Both the position numbers and the translations under genes were made by a program. DNA of 52,485 nucleotides. Origin: Clostridia bacterium (GTDB lineage Bacteria; Bacillota; Clostridia; Christensenellales; Aristaeellaceae). Shown piece by piece: positions 1-7,573 of the stretch. Below the pieces are notes generated by a model that worked only from the letters and a program-made list of their open reading frames with translations, searched no databases and was not told the DNA's origin. The number at the start of each line of letters is the position of its first letter. Position 1 is the first letter of the stretch. Where the stretch lies: the NCBI GenBank assembly GCA_017526525.1, contig JAFXRG010000018.1, positions 1 to 52,485 of the forward strand. Direction: 5' to 3'.

Positions 1-189
1 CGAAAAACAAGGGCCGGCATTCCCCGGTTCGTCAACAGCTGGCTGTCCCGGGCCCAGAAGCAGGCCGGAGCGCCGCCCGGAGGAGGATTCCTGCCGGGGG
101 CCGGTCCGTGCGGCAGAAACACCCCGGGCCGGGCGCCGGTCCATTTTAATCCATTTCTGGAAATGCTGAAGGAGGATTCGGAAACATGA
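1..189 (+). CDS. C-terminal part of a phage replication (DnaD/replisome organiser-like) protein, 5' end outside window
   Basis: Frame 1 is open from the first base to a TGA at 187-189 and encodes about 62 residues. The segment IPRFVNSWLSRAQKQ, followed by a Gly/Pro-rich stretch and a short acidic tail, resembles the end of phage replication-initiation proteins, which often close with such a helix. The stop overlaps the next start as ATGA, which suggests translational coupling to the helicase-loader-like gene, a usual partner in clostridial phages. The family call rests on this tail and on context only. Confidence 0.5.
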   Translation, partial: RKTRAGIPRFVNSWLSRAQKQAGAPPGGGFLPGAGPCGRNTPGRAPVHFNPFLEMLKEDSET

Positions 190-716
190 CAAAGGAACAA
201 GTCAACAAGCTTCTCGCCATGATCGTGGGTGCCTATCCGTATTTAACTAAGGAATGGGATCCGTCCTATATGTCCTCCCTCTGGACGTACCTTTTTTCAG
301 ATCTGACCTACGAGGAGGTCACGCAGGCGCTGATGGATTATCTCCGGACAAGCACCAGCGGATATCCCCCGAATCCGGCCCAGCTGCGGGACCTGGTTCG
401 CCGGCGGAAAGAGCCGCCGGAACTGTCGGAGGCGGAAGCCTGGCATCTGATCAGCCGGGCCGTTCAGCGCAGCACTTACTACAGCGGCGAGGAATTCCGG
501 AAACTGCCGCCGATCCTGCAGCGGGTGGTCGGCAGCCCAAGCAACCTGCATGAATGGGCCTTCTCGGACGGGCAGTATTTCCGCAACAACCTTTTTCCGT
601 GGTTTATCCGCAGCTACCGCCAGGCCCTGGAAACCCAGAAAGCCTCCGCGGCCCTTCCCGAAGCCCGCCCGTTCCGCCTTCCGGGGGAAGACGAACCTCC
701 CCTGTCTCTTTTTTGA
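186..716 (+). CDS. Phage replicative helicase loader/inhibitor, G39P-like
   Basis: A 176-residue protein. The N-terminus (MTKEQVNKLLAMIVGAYPYL) followed by a helical block to about residue 75 matches the pattern of the G39P family, which loads and inhibits the phage G40P-type replicative helicase. The segment YPPNPAQLRDLVRR is typical of this class. The C-terminus is Pro-rich and ends PPLSLF. The start has a good AAGGAGG site and overlaps the previous stop (ATGA). The pair suggests a phage replication module; the helicase itself would lie outside the window or be lost. Confidence 0.65.
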   Translation: MTKEQVNKLLAMIVGAYPYLTKEWDPSYMSSLWTYLFSDLTYEEVTQALMDYLRTSTSGYPPNPAQLRDLVRRRKEPPELSEAEAWHLISRAVQRSTYYSGEEFRKLPPILQRVVGSPSNLHEWAFSDGQYFRNNLFPWFIRSYRQALETQKASAALPEARPFRLPGEDEPPLSLF

Positions 717-741
717 CCGGATTCATACAGGAGCCATCTTA

Positions 742-750
742 TGGTATAAT
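742..750 (+). promoter_or_regulatory. Extended -10 promoter for the HD hydrolase gene
   Basis: TGGTATAAT at 742-750 is a perfect TGnTATAAT extended -10. It lies 42 bases before the HD gene start. No good -35 is seen at 17-base spacing. Confidence 0.55.
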
Positions 751-792
751 TTTCGGGGGCAAACCCAAATCAGGATTGGGAGGAAATGATAA

Positions 793-1416
793 ATGGATTC
801 TTTCGAACTGGATCTTCAGCGCGACAAATTCCTGAAGATTTTTGATAACGAAATCGGCGAACGCGAAGGCAAGGAAGCCCTGCGCGAATGGCTTCTGGGG
901 GAAGACTGCGATTTTTTCATCGCTCCGGCCAGCACAAAGTACCACGGAAACTATGAAGGCGGGCTTTGTGAACACTCCATTGACGTTTATGAAATGGCAG
1001 TCCGCCTTGAAAACCTGTACAGGGAAGATATCAGGAAGCAGTATCTTGTTCTTAACCGGCCGTATGACCGGGATCAGTTCATGGAATCCTTAACGATTGC
1101 GGCGCTGTTTCATGACCTGTGCAAAACCAACTTTTATAAAACCCGGACAACCGGACGCAATGCGTCCTATGTCGTGGACGAACAATTACCCTTCGGAGGG
1201 CACGGTTCCAAAAGCGTCTATATCCTGTCAAAGTACCTGAAAGACATAAAGGACGAAGAAGCCATTGCGATCAACTGCCATATGGGTTTTTCCCGGGCAA
1301 ACGACAGTACCGTAAGCATCGGCGAATCCTTCCGTTATTCCCCCCTCGCATGGATTGTCCATGTGGCAGATGAAGCCGCAACCTTCATGCTGGACCGGGG
1401 CTCACCTGAAACTTAA
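793..1416 (+). CDS. HD-superfamily phosphohydrolase, phage type
   Basis: A 207-residue protein with an HD metal-dependent hydrolase core: the segment YHGNYEGGLCEHS supplies the first histidine, ALFHDLCKTNFYK carries the HD pair, and INCHMGFS and HVADEAATF supply later metal ligands. This layout is that of the HD hydrolases common in Firmicutes phages; the substrate is probably a nucleotide or nucleic acid but is not known. The GGAGG site lies 8 bases before the start. Family members commonly end just after an ADLMATYLDE-like motif. Here ADEAATFMLDR is followed by five residues (GSPET), so the gene appears complete or nearly so. Sequence right after the stop resembles dispersed repeat DNA. Confidence 0.75.
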   Translation: MDSFELDLQRDKFLKIFDNEIGEREGKEALREWLLGEDCDFFIAPASTKYHGNYEGGLCEHSIDVYEMAVRLENLYREDIRKQYLVLNRPYDRDQFMESLTIAALFHDLCKTNFYKTRTTGRNASYVVDEQLPFGGHGSKSVYILSKYLKDIKDEEAIAINCHMGFSRANDSTVSIGESFRYSPLAWIVHVADEAATFMLDRGSPET

Positions 1417-1516
1417 GGAGACACAGAGCCGTCCCCCCTCGAAGCGATCAGCCTCCACTGTGTGTGGAATTGCGACTGTTGAGGTTGCGGATAGTAAACG
1501 GCAGACGAGGATAACT

Positions 1517-1548
1517 GTTTTTGAGGGGAACCGTTTTTGAGGGGAACC
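1517..1548. repeat. 16-bp perfect tandem duplication
   Basis: The unit GTTTTTGAGGGGAACC occurs at 1517-1532 and again at 1533-1548 without a spacer. It lies in the gap between the HD gene and the convergent minus-strand gene. No function is evident. Confidence 0.7.
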
Positions 1549-1559
1549 GCACGCTTCTC

Positions 1560-2135
1560 TCAGAATTCATCATGGAAAAATCGCTTCATGGCTCCCTTGT
1601 ATTGTGTCAGCATCAGGGCAACGTCGCTGTAGGTTTTGCCGCTGATGCTTTTTTCTTCTCCTTCTTCCTGTGTGATATCCACAAGATCCAGGTATGATGC
1701 GTATTCCTCCCCGGCCATCATCTTCCGCAGCGGTTCCAGGATACTGTTGATCTTCATCGCCTTGTATGGGTTCAGTGTCTCGTCCGGCTTCCTTCTGGAC
1801 TGCATCTGAAATTCATAATACAGCTGGTCAAACAGGTCGCGCAGGATCGTAAACTGTTTTTTGTCCGCAGCATATTGCGCCGCGGTCTCTTTCTGGCTGT
1901 TGCTCATCTTCTCTTCTCCTTCTGAAAAGTATTTCCGGTAGTTCTCGTTCGGAAGCATCATCTCCGGAATTGCAGGAATCCGTATCCCTATGATTTTCCG
2001 GTCCGGCAGGTTGTATTTCCGATCAGGGTTGTATTTCCGGTCCGTCTCGTACTGGACATACTCGCTGCCTTTCTTTTTCTTGAAGCTGATCTTCCCCGGA
2101 ACATCCGGAATCAGCACAGGTTCATTTGCATACAT
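1560..2135 (-). CDS. Unknown protein next to terminase; N-terminus resembles that of gut-Clostridia transposases
   Basis: 191 residues from ATG 2135, chosen because AAAGGA precedes it; an upstream in-frame ATG at 2219 would run into terL. The first 75 residues (VPGKISFKKKKGSEYVQYE, then RKYN..PDRKIIGI, then LPNENYRKYF) look from memory like the N-terminal domain of IS1634/IS4-type transposases in gut Clostridia, but no DDE catalytic domain follows. The rest is helical (FDQLYYEFQMQSRRKPDE and LTQYKGAMKRFFHDEF). A short in-frame duplication gives DRKYNPDRKYN. The gene sits just downstream of TerL, where a portal gene would be expected; this is not a portal. Function unknown. Confidence 0.5.
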   Translation of the reverse strand: MYANEPVLIPDVPGKISFKKKKGSEYVQYETDRKYNPDRKYNLPDRKIIGIRIPAIPEMMLPNENYRKYFSEGEEKMSNSQKETAAQYAADKKQFTILRDLFDQLYYEFQMQSRRKPDETLNPYKAMKINSILEPLRKMMAGEEYASYLDLVDITQEEGEEKSISGKTYSDVALMLTQYKGAMKRFFHDEF

Positions 2136-2173
2136 AAATCCCTTTCCTTTCGTTTGTCCGGATGGATGAATTT

Positions 2174-3517
2174 TTATATTTTCCTGACTTCCCAATGATA
2201 GGTGCAGAAATACCGGCACATCGTTGCCGCGGAATCCGGAGCATCGTCATGCTCCGCATTCTCGGTATATTCTGTAATCTGGCGGATATAGGCCGGATCT
2301 GTTCCCGGCATAAAGACGATGTTGGGCCAGCATTGCCTCAGGTATGTCTGGATCTTGATTTTCTTGTTCTGCGTTTCGTAATAGGTAGCGGCATATATAT
2401 TGTTCCTCAGCAGTCGTTCCTTCAGGAATCCCCGGTCAGCGTTGCCCTCACTGACAACCTTCCAGGGGCTGAACCGTTCAATCTCGCCGAGGATTTGGGG
2501 AAATACCCGCATCACGTCCTTATGCCAGAGCTTCCCGTACATATAAATGATGTTCTTGTTCCGGTCTATTTTCCCGATGGTCAACGCTGTATAATCGCTT
2601 CCCCCGAAGGCCGCATCAATATGGGCCACGCACCCTCCGAAAATGGGCATATCTTCATCGTACTCATATCGGTTTTCATCCATCCGCGGTGGATCCGTAA
2701 ATACCAGCTCGGAACTGCTGATCAGCTTCAGTTCATAGTTGGCTGCGAACTGCCTCGGAGCCATGGACTTCTGCAGCCTGGCCAGCTGTTCCCGGCTGAT
2801 CAGCCCGGTCGTATAGCAGTCGTATTTGTGAATGTTGGGCATTCTCCGGAAAACATCCCTCCTATGCCAGGGAGTACCAAGATTGATAATTCTTCCGCCG
2901 CGATTCCGGATATTCTGGAGCTCGTCATACTGCAGGATTGTATGTTTCCTCTCCGCCGCGGACTGATAGTCCTGGATGTTGCAGATATCATCCGTAATCA
3001 CATACTGGGCGTGTTTCCCTGTAATGGAGCTTTTGATGCCGATTCCCAGCAGCTGGGGCGCGCCCATCGGAGACGTCCATAGGTTGGTGGAAACCTGGTC
3101 CATGCTCTCCGCAATGATTTCCAGCGGCACATCGTTGTGATACACCTTGCAGATGTCGTTCATCAGCTCGTTCCGAAGGATTTTGCTTACCATACGGATC
3201 ATTTCCGCCACATCGCTGTCTGCTTTCCGCAGGAAGATGATGTTGTGCGTCGGATCCAGGATCATAATCAGCGCAATGGAAACCGCCAGGCTGGAAGACT
3301 TATAGCTGCCCCGGTGAGCCTGCAGTGTATAGTCCTCCTTGCCGAATACAATCTCCCGGATCCATGTCCCGTGCAGCGGCGTCAGGTCGCCGAATCCGAC
3401 CCGCCGGCCAATCTGCTCCGGATGCCTCAGCAGCTCCATTACAGCAGCTTTCGGGTCCTGTTTCCGGCTTTTATTCTGCGGAATCGTCTTCCTCGGTGTC
3501 TTCGTCTTCTGTTTCAT
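2174..3517 (-). CDS. terL: Phage terminase large subunit
   Basis: 447 residues from ATG 3517, placed 6 bases after GGAGG; ATG 3523 abuts the same site and is less likely. The protein has both terminase activities. The packaging ATPase shows a Walker A-like HRGSYKSS at 69-76 and a Walker B YVITDDICN at about 172-180. The RNase H-like nuclease begins with AHIDAAFGGSDYTALTIG, whose aspartates near 301 and 308 are candidate metal ligands; a further acidic cluster, DDAPDSAA, lies near the C-terminus. The length is normal for the family. It overlaps the small-subunit gene by 47 bases. The usual next genes (portal, protease, capsid) are absent, so this is an orphan packaging module. Confidence 0.88.
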   Translation of the reverse strand: MKQKTKTPRKTIPQNKSRKQDPKAAVMELLRHPEQIGRRVGFGDLTPLHGTWIREIVFGKEDYTLQAHRGSYKSSSLAVSIALIMILDPTHNIIFLRKADSDVAEMIRMVSKILRNELMNDICKVYHNDVPLEIIAESMDQVSTNLWTSPMGAPQLLGIGIKSSITGKHAQYVITDDICNIQDYQSAAERKHTILQYDELQNIRNRGGRIINLGTPWHRRDVFRRMPNIHKYDCYTTGLISREQLARLQKSMAPRQFAANYELKLISSSELVFTDPPRMDENRYEYDEDMPIFGGCVAHIDAAFGGSDYTALTIGKIDRNKNIIYMYGKLWHKDVMRVFPQILGEIERFSPWKVVSEGNADRGFLKERLLRNNIYAATYYETQNKKIKIQTYLRQCWPNIVFMPGTDPAYIRQITEYTENAEHDDAPDSAATMCRYFCTYHWEVRKI

Positions 3518-3836
3518 ATGCATCCTCCATATCGTTGTCCGGCTCATTCTCCGCTTCCGCGATGCTCTCCGCTTCGACTGCCATTTCCCCGCGGATTTCT
3601 TCGGCGATTGCGATCAGCCTGTTCTCGGAATCTTTGATGGTGCCGCCATTTGTGGTCAGGTGGATCGTGGTATCTGGTTTACCCAGGGTTCTTTCCAGTA
3701 TGAAGCCGATCAGCTGGGCTTTGGTTGGTGCCGGGGTTGTCGGTTCCCGCAGCAGCTCCCCCATCGTTTCAATAGCCTCCGGAGCCAGTTTCCGGATCTT
3801 GTTGTTCAGGGTTTTGTTTTCATCGGTTTTTGGCAT
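3471..3836 (-). CDS. terS: Phage terminase small subunit-like protein
   Basis: 121 residues. The segment LAPEAIETMGELLREPTTPAPTKA, read with the following ERTLGKPD, fits the helical repeat part of many phage small terminase subunits (LAPKAIE...LGKP). The tail is strongly acidic (EDEDTEEDDSAE). It has a GGAGGG site and overlaps terL, as expected for a packaging pair. The small subunit would recognise phage DNA and recruit TerL. A hairpin lies in its 5' region. Confidence 0.7.
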   Translation of the reverse strand: MPKTDENKTLNNKIRKLAPEAIETMGELLREPTTPAPTKAQLIGFILERTLGKPDTTIHLTTNGGTIKDSENRLIAIAEEIRGEMAVEAESIAEAENEPDNDMEDAYETEDEDTEEDDSAE

Positions 3837-3862
3837 GTCTTTTCCCTCCGTAAAATAAATAG

Positions 3863-3882
3863 AGGAAGCCTTTCGGCTTCCC
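3863..3882 (-). promoter_or_regulatory. Hairpin in the 5' leader of the terminase operon
   Basis: GGAAGCC-loop-GGCTTCC forms a 7-bp stem with a 4-base loop about 27 bases upstream of the terS start. On the minus strand it is followed by CTCTATTTATTTT, so it could act as an attenuator or weak terminator. Role is inference. Confidence 0.35.
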
Positions 3883-3981
3883 CTGATTCTTCGAGCATAG
3901 TATATTCCGTCGGTATCCCATGAGTCAATCTGGCGTCAACTGATATTTACTGACATTTTTAATTGTTGTTTTTATCAATGG

Positions 3982-4010
3982 TTGACTTTTATATCTTCTT
4001 ATGTTATTTT
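3982..4010 (+). promoter_or_regulatory. Sigma-A promoter for the XRE regulator
   Basis: TTGACT (3982-3987), a 17-base spacer, then TATTTT (4005-4010). It lies 35 bases before the chosen start at 4045. Confidence 0.6.
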
Positions 4011-4021
4011 TATCATGATAA
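4010..4021 (+). promoter_or_regulatory. Palindromic operator candidate
   Basis: TTATCATGATAA is a perfect 12-bp palindrome touching the -10 and spanning the likely transcription start. This is the usual place for an autorepressor site of the XRE protein encoded next. Confidence 0.45.
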
Positions 4022-4044
4022 TGAAAATAGTGGGGGGCGTCTCC

Positions 4045-4812
4045 ATGGGCTATGATAAATACATCTTCATTAACAATGTTTATAGCCTGGCAAGTCGGCA
4101 AAACCTGAAGATAAAAGATCTGGAAACAGGCTGCGGCGTCAGCCTCGGCTACTTGTCCCGGCTCCGCCAGGGAGAGAAAAACATCGCTCCAGGGGCGGAT
4201 TTTCTCCTTGCCGTTTCCGAAAAGCTATCCGTTTCCGTGGATATGCTTCTGACTTCAGATTTTTCGAATGCAACTGAGTCAGAGAGTGAAATGCTTCTTT
4301 ATATAGATAAGCTCATCTGCGAAACACGTTCCCGCAAGCTGGCCTGGCAGGAGGATTTCGGAGGATACCTGGATACTTTGCCGCTCAGATCGGACGGTTC
4401 GCCTCTGCATCCGTTATATACAACCAAAACCATGAATCCAAAAGATGGTTTCTTTTATCATACGATGTTCCACCCGTCACTGACTGATCTGGTGCCGGTC
4501 AAAGTATACGGCTGCGTTTTCCCCGGCAGCAGAACGCTTTACCTCATTCGGGTATGGAATACCGGTGATAATCCGGACAGCCCGGGAGACTGGACAGAAC
4601 TTGATCTGGTCATGACCGGTCATGGCTTGGCCGATCCGGTTCCGCTCGGACATACGAATCATGAACGGGCCGGTCGTCTGGATGAGCCAATGAAGAAGCT
4701 TTTCGATGCGGTCGAAGACGCTGCCGTCCTGCCCATGCTGACGTCCGAAGGGCGGGAGATCATTCGCGCTTATCTTGGAAATGAAAGGAAACCCTATGGA
4801 ACAGAGGAATAA
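4045..4812 (+). CDS. XRE-family transcriptional regulator with unknown C-terminal domain
   Basis: 255 residues from ATG 4045, placed after GGGGGGCG; the longer in-frame ATG at 3982 lies inside the promoter. A helix-turn-helix of the XRE/Cro class occupies about residues 12-65 (NLKIKDLETGCGVSLGYLSRLR). The remaining 180 residues are an unrecognised domain with no clear peptidase motif. It is divergent from the terminase operon and overlaps or abuts the sigma-like gene that follows. It is probably the regulator of this phage remnant. A palindrome at its own promoter suggests autoregulation. Confidence 0.7.
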   Translation: MGYDKYIFINNVYSLASRQNLKIKDLETGCGVSLGYLSRLRQGEKNIAPGADFLLAVSEKLSVSVDMLLTSDFSNATESESEMLLYIDKLICETRSRKLAWQEDFGGYLDTLPLRSDGSPLHPLYTTKTMNPKDGFFYHTMFHPSLTDLVPVKVYGCVFPGSRTLYLIRVWNTGDNPDSPGDWTELDLVMTGHGLADPVPLGHTNHERAGRLDEPMKKLFDAVEDAAVLPMLTSEGREIIRAYLGNERKPYGTEE

Positions 4813-5263
4813 TGATTTGTCTGATCACGCCCGGCTGGCTCTGAATTACCTGGAACAGGTTCACTTCTGGCAGTCACAGATTGACGGGCTGAAAGAAAAA
4901 CTGGAACTTGCGGAAACACAGTCCCTTTCGCTTCCGTCTTCCTCTGATTTTTCTGGTGAAAAAGTATGCCGGTCCTTCTCCGGGGAGGCGCCTTTTGAGT
5001 CTGCGATCGCAAAAAAAGATTTGTTGAAAGAGCATCTGACCGAGATATCCGCCAGGCTGGCGCCCCTGAAAGAGCAGGCTGCACAGATCATCCGGCGGCA
5101 TACGACATTTATACAGCAAAGGGTCCTGCTCCTGCACTTTATTGATGGATATCCCTGGAGCCTGGTCGCCATGATGGTCTCCCGTACGGAACGTCAGGTT
5201 TACAGAATCCGCATAGAAGCATTGGAACAGATTCTTCTGCCGGAGGATGCAATCTGGCTTTAG
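4796..5263 (+). CDS. Phage late-gene sigma-like regulator (DUF1492/ArpU-like)
   Basis: 155 residues from ATG 4796, preceded by AAAGGA and overlapping the end of the XRE gene. The first part is a long coiled-coil-like helix (QSQIDGLKEKLELAE and LKEHLTEISARLAPLKEQ). The last 50 residues carry a region-4-like helix-turn-helix (DGYPWSLVAMMVSRTERQ, then VYRIRIEALEQI). This layout is that of small phage transcription factors that control late genes. It is likely co-transcribed with the XRE gene. Confidence 0.6.
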   Translation: MEQRNNDLSDHARLALNYLEQVHFWQSQIDGLKEKLELAETQSLSLPSSSDFSGEKVCRSFSGEAPFESAIAKKDLLKEHLTEISARLAPLKEQAAQIIRRHTTFIQQRVLLLHFIDGYPWSLVAMMVSRTERQVYRIRIEALEQILLPEDAIWL

Positions 5264-5305
5264 TCCTGCAAATGGCGCTCCTGGTTGCTTTCGGTCCTTG
5301 CCGGG

Positions 5306-5434
5306 ATGGTAAGCTCTGCACAGAAGTGCGGTGAAGCCAAGGTCATAGCGTCTGCTATCGTCATGGAAATGAGTAAAGATTTGCGTGCAATAGAAACGGA
5401 GTTAGATGCATATCATATCTTCCAAACTTCATAA
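5306..5434 (+). CDS. Possible small ORF or gene remnant
   Basis: ATG 5306 to TAA 5434 encodes 42 residues with an amphipathic look (KCGEAKVIASAIVMEMSKDL then RAIETELDAY). It overlaps the 3' end of the convergent HNH gene by 22 bases. No ribosome site is evident. It may be a tail of a lost phage gene rather than a working peptide. Confidence 0.25.
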   Translation: MVSSAQKCGEAKVIASAIVMEMSKDLRAIETELDAYHIFQTS

Positions 5435-6573
5435 CCTTGCCGCCGGGCGGCATCATACACCGGCCTCATATTCTTCCCCAGGATTACGCTGAATTCTTCC
5501 TTCGTATTCCCCGGCATGTACAATTCCTGCCCTGCCCAGATGGAATGCAGGTTGTCCTGCCAGCATGCTTCAAACAATTTGTGAATTCCCGGTTTTTCAT
5601 GGATCAGCCGATACAGTAAAAACTGATTGTCGGCAAATCGGCTGAAGAAGGGCTCCCACTGCGGCAGCCGGTTGCTCTTGGAAGAGTTCAGCGATGAATC
5701 CATCGGCATCAGGTTCCAGAGCTCATCATTCATCACAAATGACCAGGGAATAAAGTGGTCAATGTCATACTGTCCTGCCGCCACCGGTTTCCCCGTGAAC
5801 ACGTCCGATACCGGGCAAATCTCCAGCACACCTTCCCACAGGTTTCGCACTTTCCCCAACTTACGCATTTTTTCATCCATGGGGAGCAGCTTATAAACCA
5901 GTCCGGGAACTTCCGGATTGTTGTTCTGTAGCCATTTGACCTTCTCATACTGAATCCATCCCAGGATGGAAACGGTATAATCCTGGATCATCCTCATCCA
6001 GTCCGGATGAAACCGCACTTCCTTGGACAGTTTGCTTTTCTCACCCAGCGTATACGGCAGCGCCGTTACCTCATAGCTGAAAGAAGAAATTGTCTCCCTC
6101 ATCTTTACCGTGGAATCCCATGGTGCCGTCACGCCGGCACTGGCAAAGAAACCGGCCATCGCCCGGTATGGAACCATATTCGTCAGCTGTTCCTTCGCCT
6201 TTTTCAGTTCCAGGTCATATTTGCGGATCGCATTCTTTATCTCGACTTTTGACGCGTTGGAAGCCAGGTCGCTCAATCCTGACAATGCCAGCACTGCCCG
6301 TTCCAGCCCGTCACGGACTTTTCCGTCCGGGCCCAGTCCACTCAGGTGGATATGGAATTCCCTGACGGAATACCAGGCATTGCAAATCATTTCGTCAATG
6401 ATATCGTTGAAGGTAGTTTCTTCCGTGCCTTCCGATATCAGGTTAACAATAGCTTCAAGCCAATAGAACTTATAACAATAGGACGGATCCTTCAGCATCA
6501 GCAGGAAGCTCTCAATATCCAGCGTGTTGTAATACGCCGGATCTATCCCTTCCGGGCCAAAAGGTTTATCCAT
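5413..6573 (-). CDS. HNH endonuclease domain protein
   Basis: 386 residues from ATG 6573 (AGGAAG site; the upstream in-frame ATG lies deep inside the methyltransferase gene). A long helical N-terminal part (1-270) precedes an HNH module: CPVSDVFTGKPV, then QYDIDHFIPWS with the catalytic DIDH, then NDELWNLMPMD and SLNSSKSNRLPQWE. This DIDHFIPWS...NLMP...SSKSNRLP pattern is common in stand-alone HNH nucleases of restriction or defence loci. It overlaps the methyltransferase gene by 31 bases and is the last gene of the leftward run. No target-recognition domain is recognisable. Confidence 0.75.
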   Translation of the reverse strand: MDKPFGPEGIDPAYYNTLDIESFLLMLKDPSYCYKFYWLEAIVNLISEGTEETTFNDIIDEMICNAWYSVREFHIHLSGLGPDGKVRDGLERAVLALSGLSDLASNASKVEIKNAIRKYDLELKKAKEQLTNMVPYRAMAGFFASAGVTAPWDSTVKMRETISSFSYEVTALPYTLGEKSKLSKEVRFHPDWMRMIQDYTVSILGWIQYEKVKWLQNNNPEVPGLVYKLLPMDEKMRKLGKVRNLWEGVLEICPVSDVFTGKPVAAGQYDIDHFIPWSFVMNDELWNLMPMDSSLNSSKSNRLPQWEPFFSRFADNQFLLYRLIHEKPGIHKLFEACWQDNLHSIWAGQELYMPGNTKEEFSVILGKNMRPVYDAARRQGYEVWKI

Positions 6574-7139
6574 TTTTCTTCCTTTCTGTCCGGACGGACG
6601 TCCTCGGTAATCCACAGGTCAAAGATCTTCAGGGAGGTAACCTCCTCCCAGAACGCTTTCAGCGTCTCCTCCGTGAAATCCGTAAAATACCGGCCGTTCC
6701 GCATTCCTTCAAAAGTGCCGTACTTGAAGGATGCGTACAGTATGCCGCCAAACTTCAGCGCAGTTTCCGCCCTGCCCAGGACATCCGCCAGCTCCGTTCT
6801 CGGTAAATGCAGGATGGAAGCGCAGGCCCAAATCCCGTCATAGCGGTCAACAGCGTCCAGCTCATTGAACAGCATTTGCCGAACCCGGATGCCGGTATAA
6901 GCGGAAGCCAGCGCGCACAGTTCCGCCGAACCGTCCGCAGCGTCCACCCGGAACCCGGCATCCAGGAACGCTTTCGTATCCCGTCCGGAACCGCAGCCGA
7001 AGTCCAGGATCATTCCCTTTGGCGGCAAATGCGCAGAAAACCGGGAGCGCGTATCTGACATATCCGCTGTCCGGGTTCCTGCGGCAAAAGCTTCCGGAGC
7101 CTGGTTATAATAATCCAGGGTATCCTTCTTCCAGTCCAT
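6543..7139 (-). CDS. Class I SAM-dependent methyltransferase
   Basis: 198 residues from ATG 7139, preceded by AGGAGG. Motif I is MILDFGCGSGRDTKAFLDAG near residues 45-64, followed by VDAADGSAELC (post-I acidic residue) and YDGIWACASILHL (motif IV-like). It belongs to the small-molecule type Methyltransf_11/25 group. The NPPY or DPPY motif of DNA adenine methylases is absent, so it is not an obvious restriction modification enzyme. It overlaps the HNH gene and may be translated with it. Confidence 0.8.
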   Translation of the reverse strand: MDWKKDTLDYYNQAPEAFAAGTRTADMSDTRSRFSAHLPPKGMILDFGCGSGRDTKAFLDAGFRVDAADGSAELCALASAYTGIRVRQMLFNELDAVDRYDGIWACASILHLPRTELADVLGRAETALKFGGILYASFKYGTFEGMRNGRYFTDFTEETLKAFWEEVTSLKIFDLWITEDVRPDRKEEKWINLLARKG

Positions 7140-7235
7140 TCGTTGCCTCCTGTGCCCCTCGTTCCAGCAGTCTGAAGCTGAAATAAACGTCTTCCGGTGC
7201 GGCAGCATCAACGCAATCCGGAGCCGGTCGTTCCT

Positions 7236-7547
7236 TTATTCTTCCAGGTAATAGATTTCTTTCCCGGCAGCCTTTGCATACTCAATCTCGGACCGGGTGC
7301 TTTCCCCGATATACCCGCCTACATTGATAACGTAAATTGCATCCGCCATATCGATCTTCCGCTTATGCATATCGTCCAGCATCTCCTTGGTGCCCGGAGC
7401 CCAGACTTCTTCATCTCCTGAATGTCCGAAGAGGCCGACGCTGATCACAATGTTTCCTTCCAGGGTCAAACGCTTCTGGGTTTCCAGGAAAGCATCCTTG
7501 AAGCGGGTGCTGCCGCAGAGGGTAATGACTTTATATTTTCCGACCAT
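7236..7547 (-). CDS. Nucleoside 2-deoxyribosyltransferase-like protein
   Basis: 103 residues. The start VITLCGSTRFKDAFLE and the later HKRKIDMADAIYVINVGGYIG and STRSEIEYAKAAGKEIYYLE fit the small Rossmann-like nucleoside 2-deoxyribosyltransferase/DUF4406-type family. GSTRF is the nucleotide-binding loop and the E of STRSEIE is in the catalytic position. Such proteins occur in phages and defence loci; the substrate here is unknown. The ribosome site is weak (AAAGAGA). It sits 27 bases after the FtsK-like gene. Confidence 0.65.
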   Translation of the reverse strand: MVGKYKVITLCGSTRFKDAFLETQKRLTLEGNIVISVGLFGHSGDEEVWAPGTKEMLDDMHKRKIDMADAIYVINVGGYIGESTRSEIEYAKAAGKEIYYLEE

Positions 7548-7573
7548 CGCTTATCTCTTTCTTTCCCGGATCA

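Noticed and set aside
6543-7139. Methyltransferase plus HNH nuclease as a simple restriction-modification pair
   Set aside because: The methyltransferase lacks DNA-methylase motifs such as DPPY or PCQ and looks like a small-molecule enzyme.
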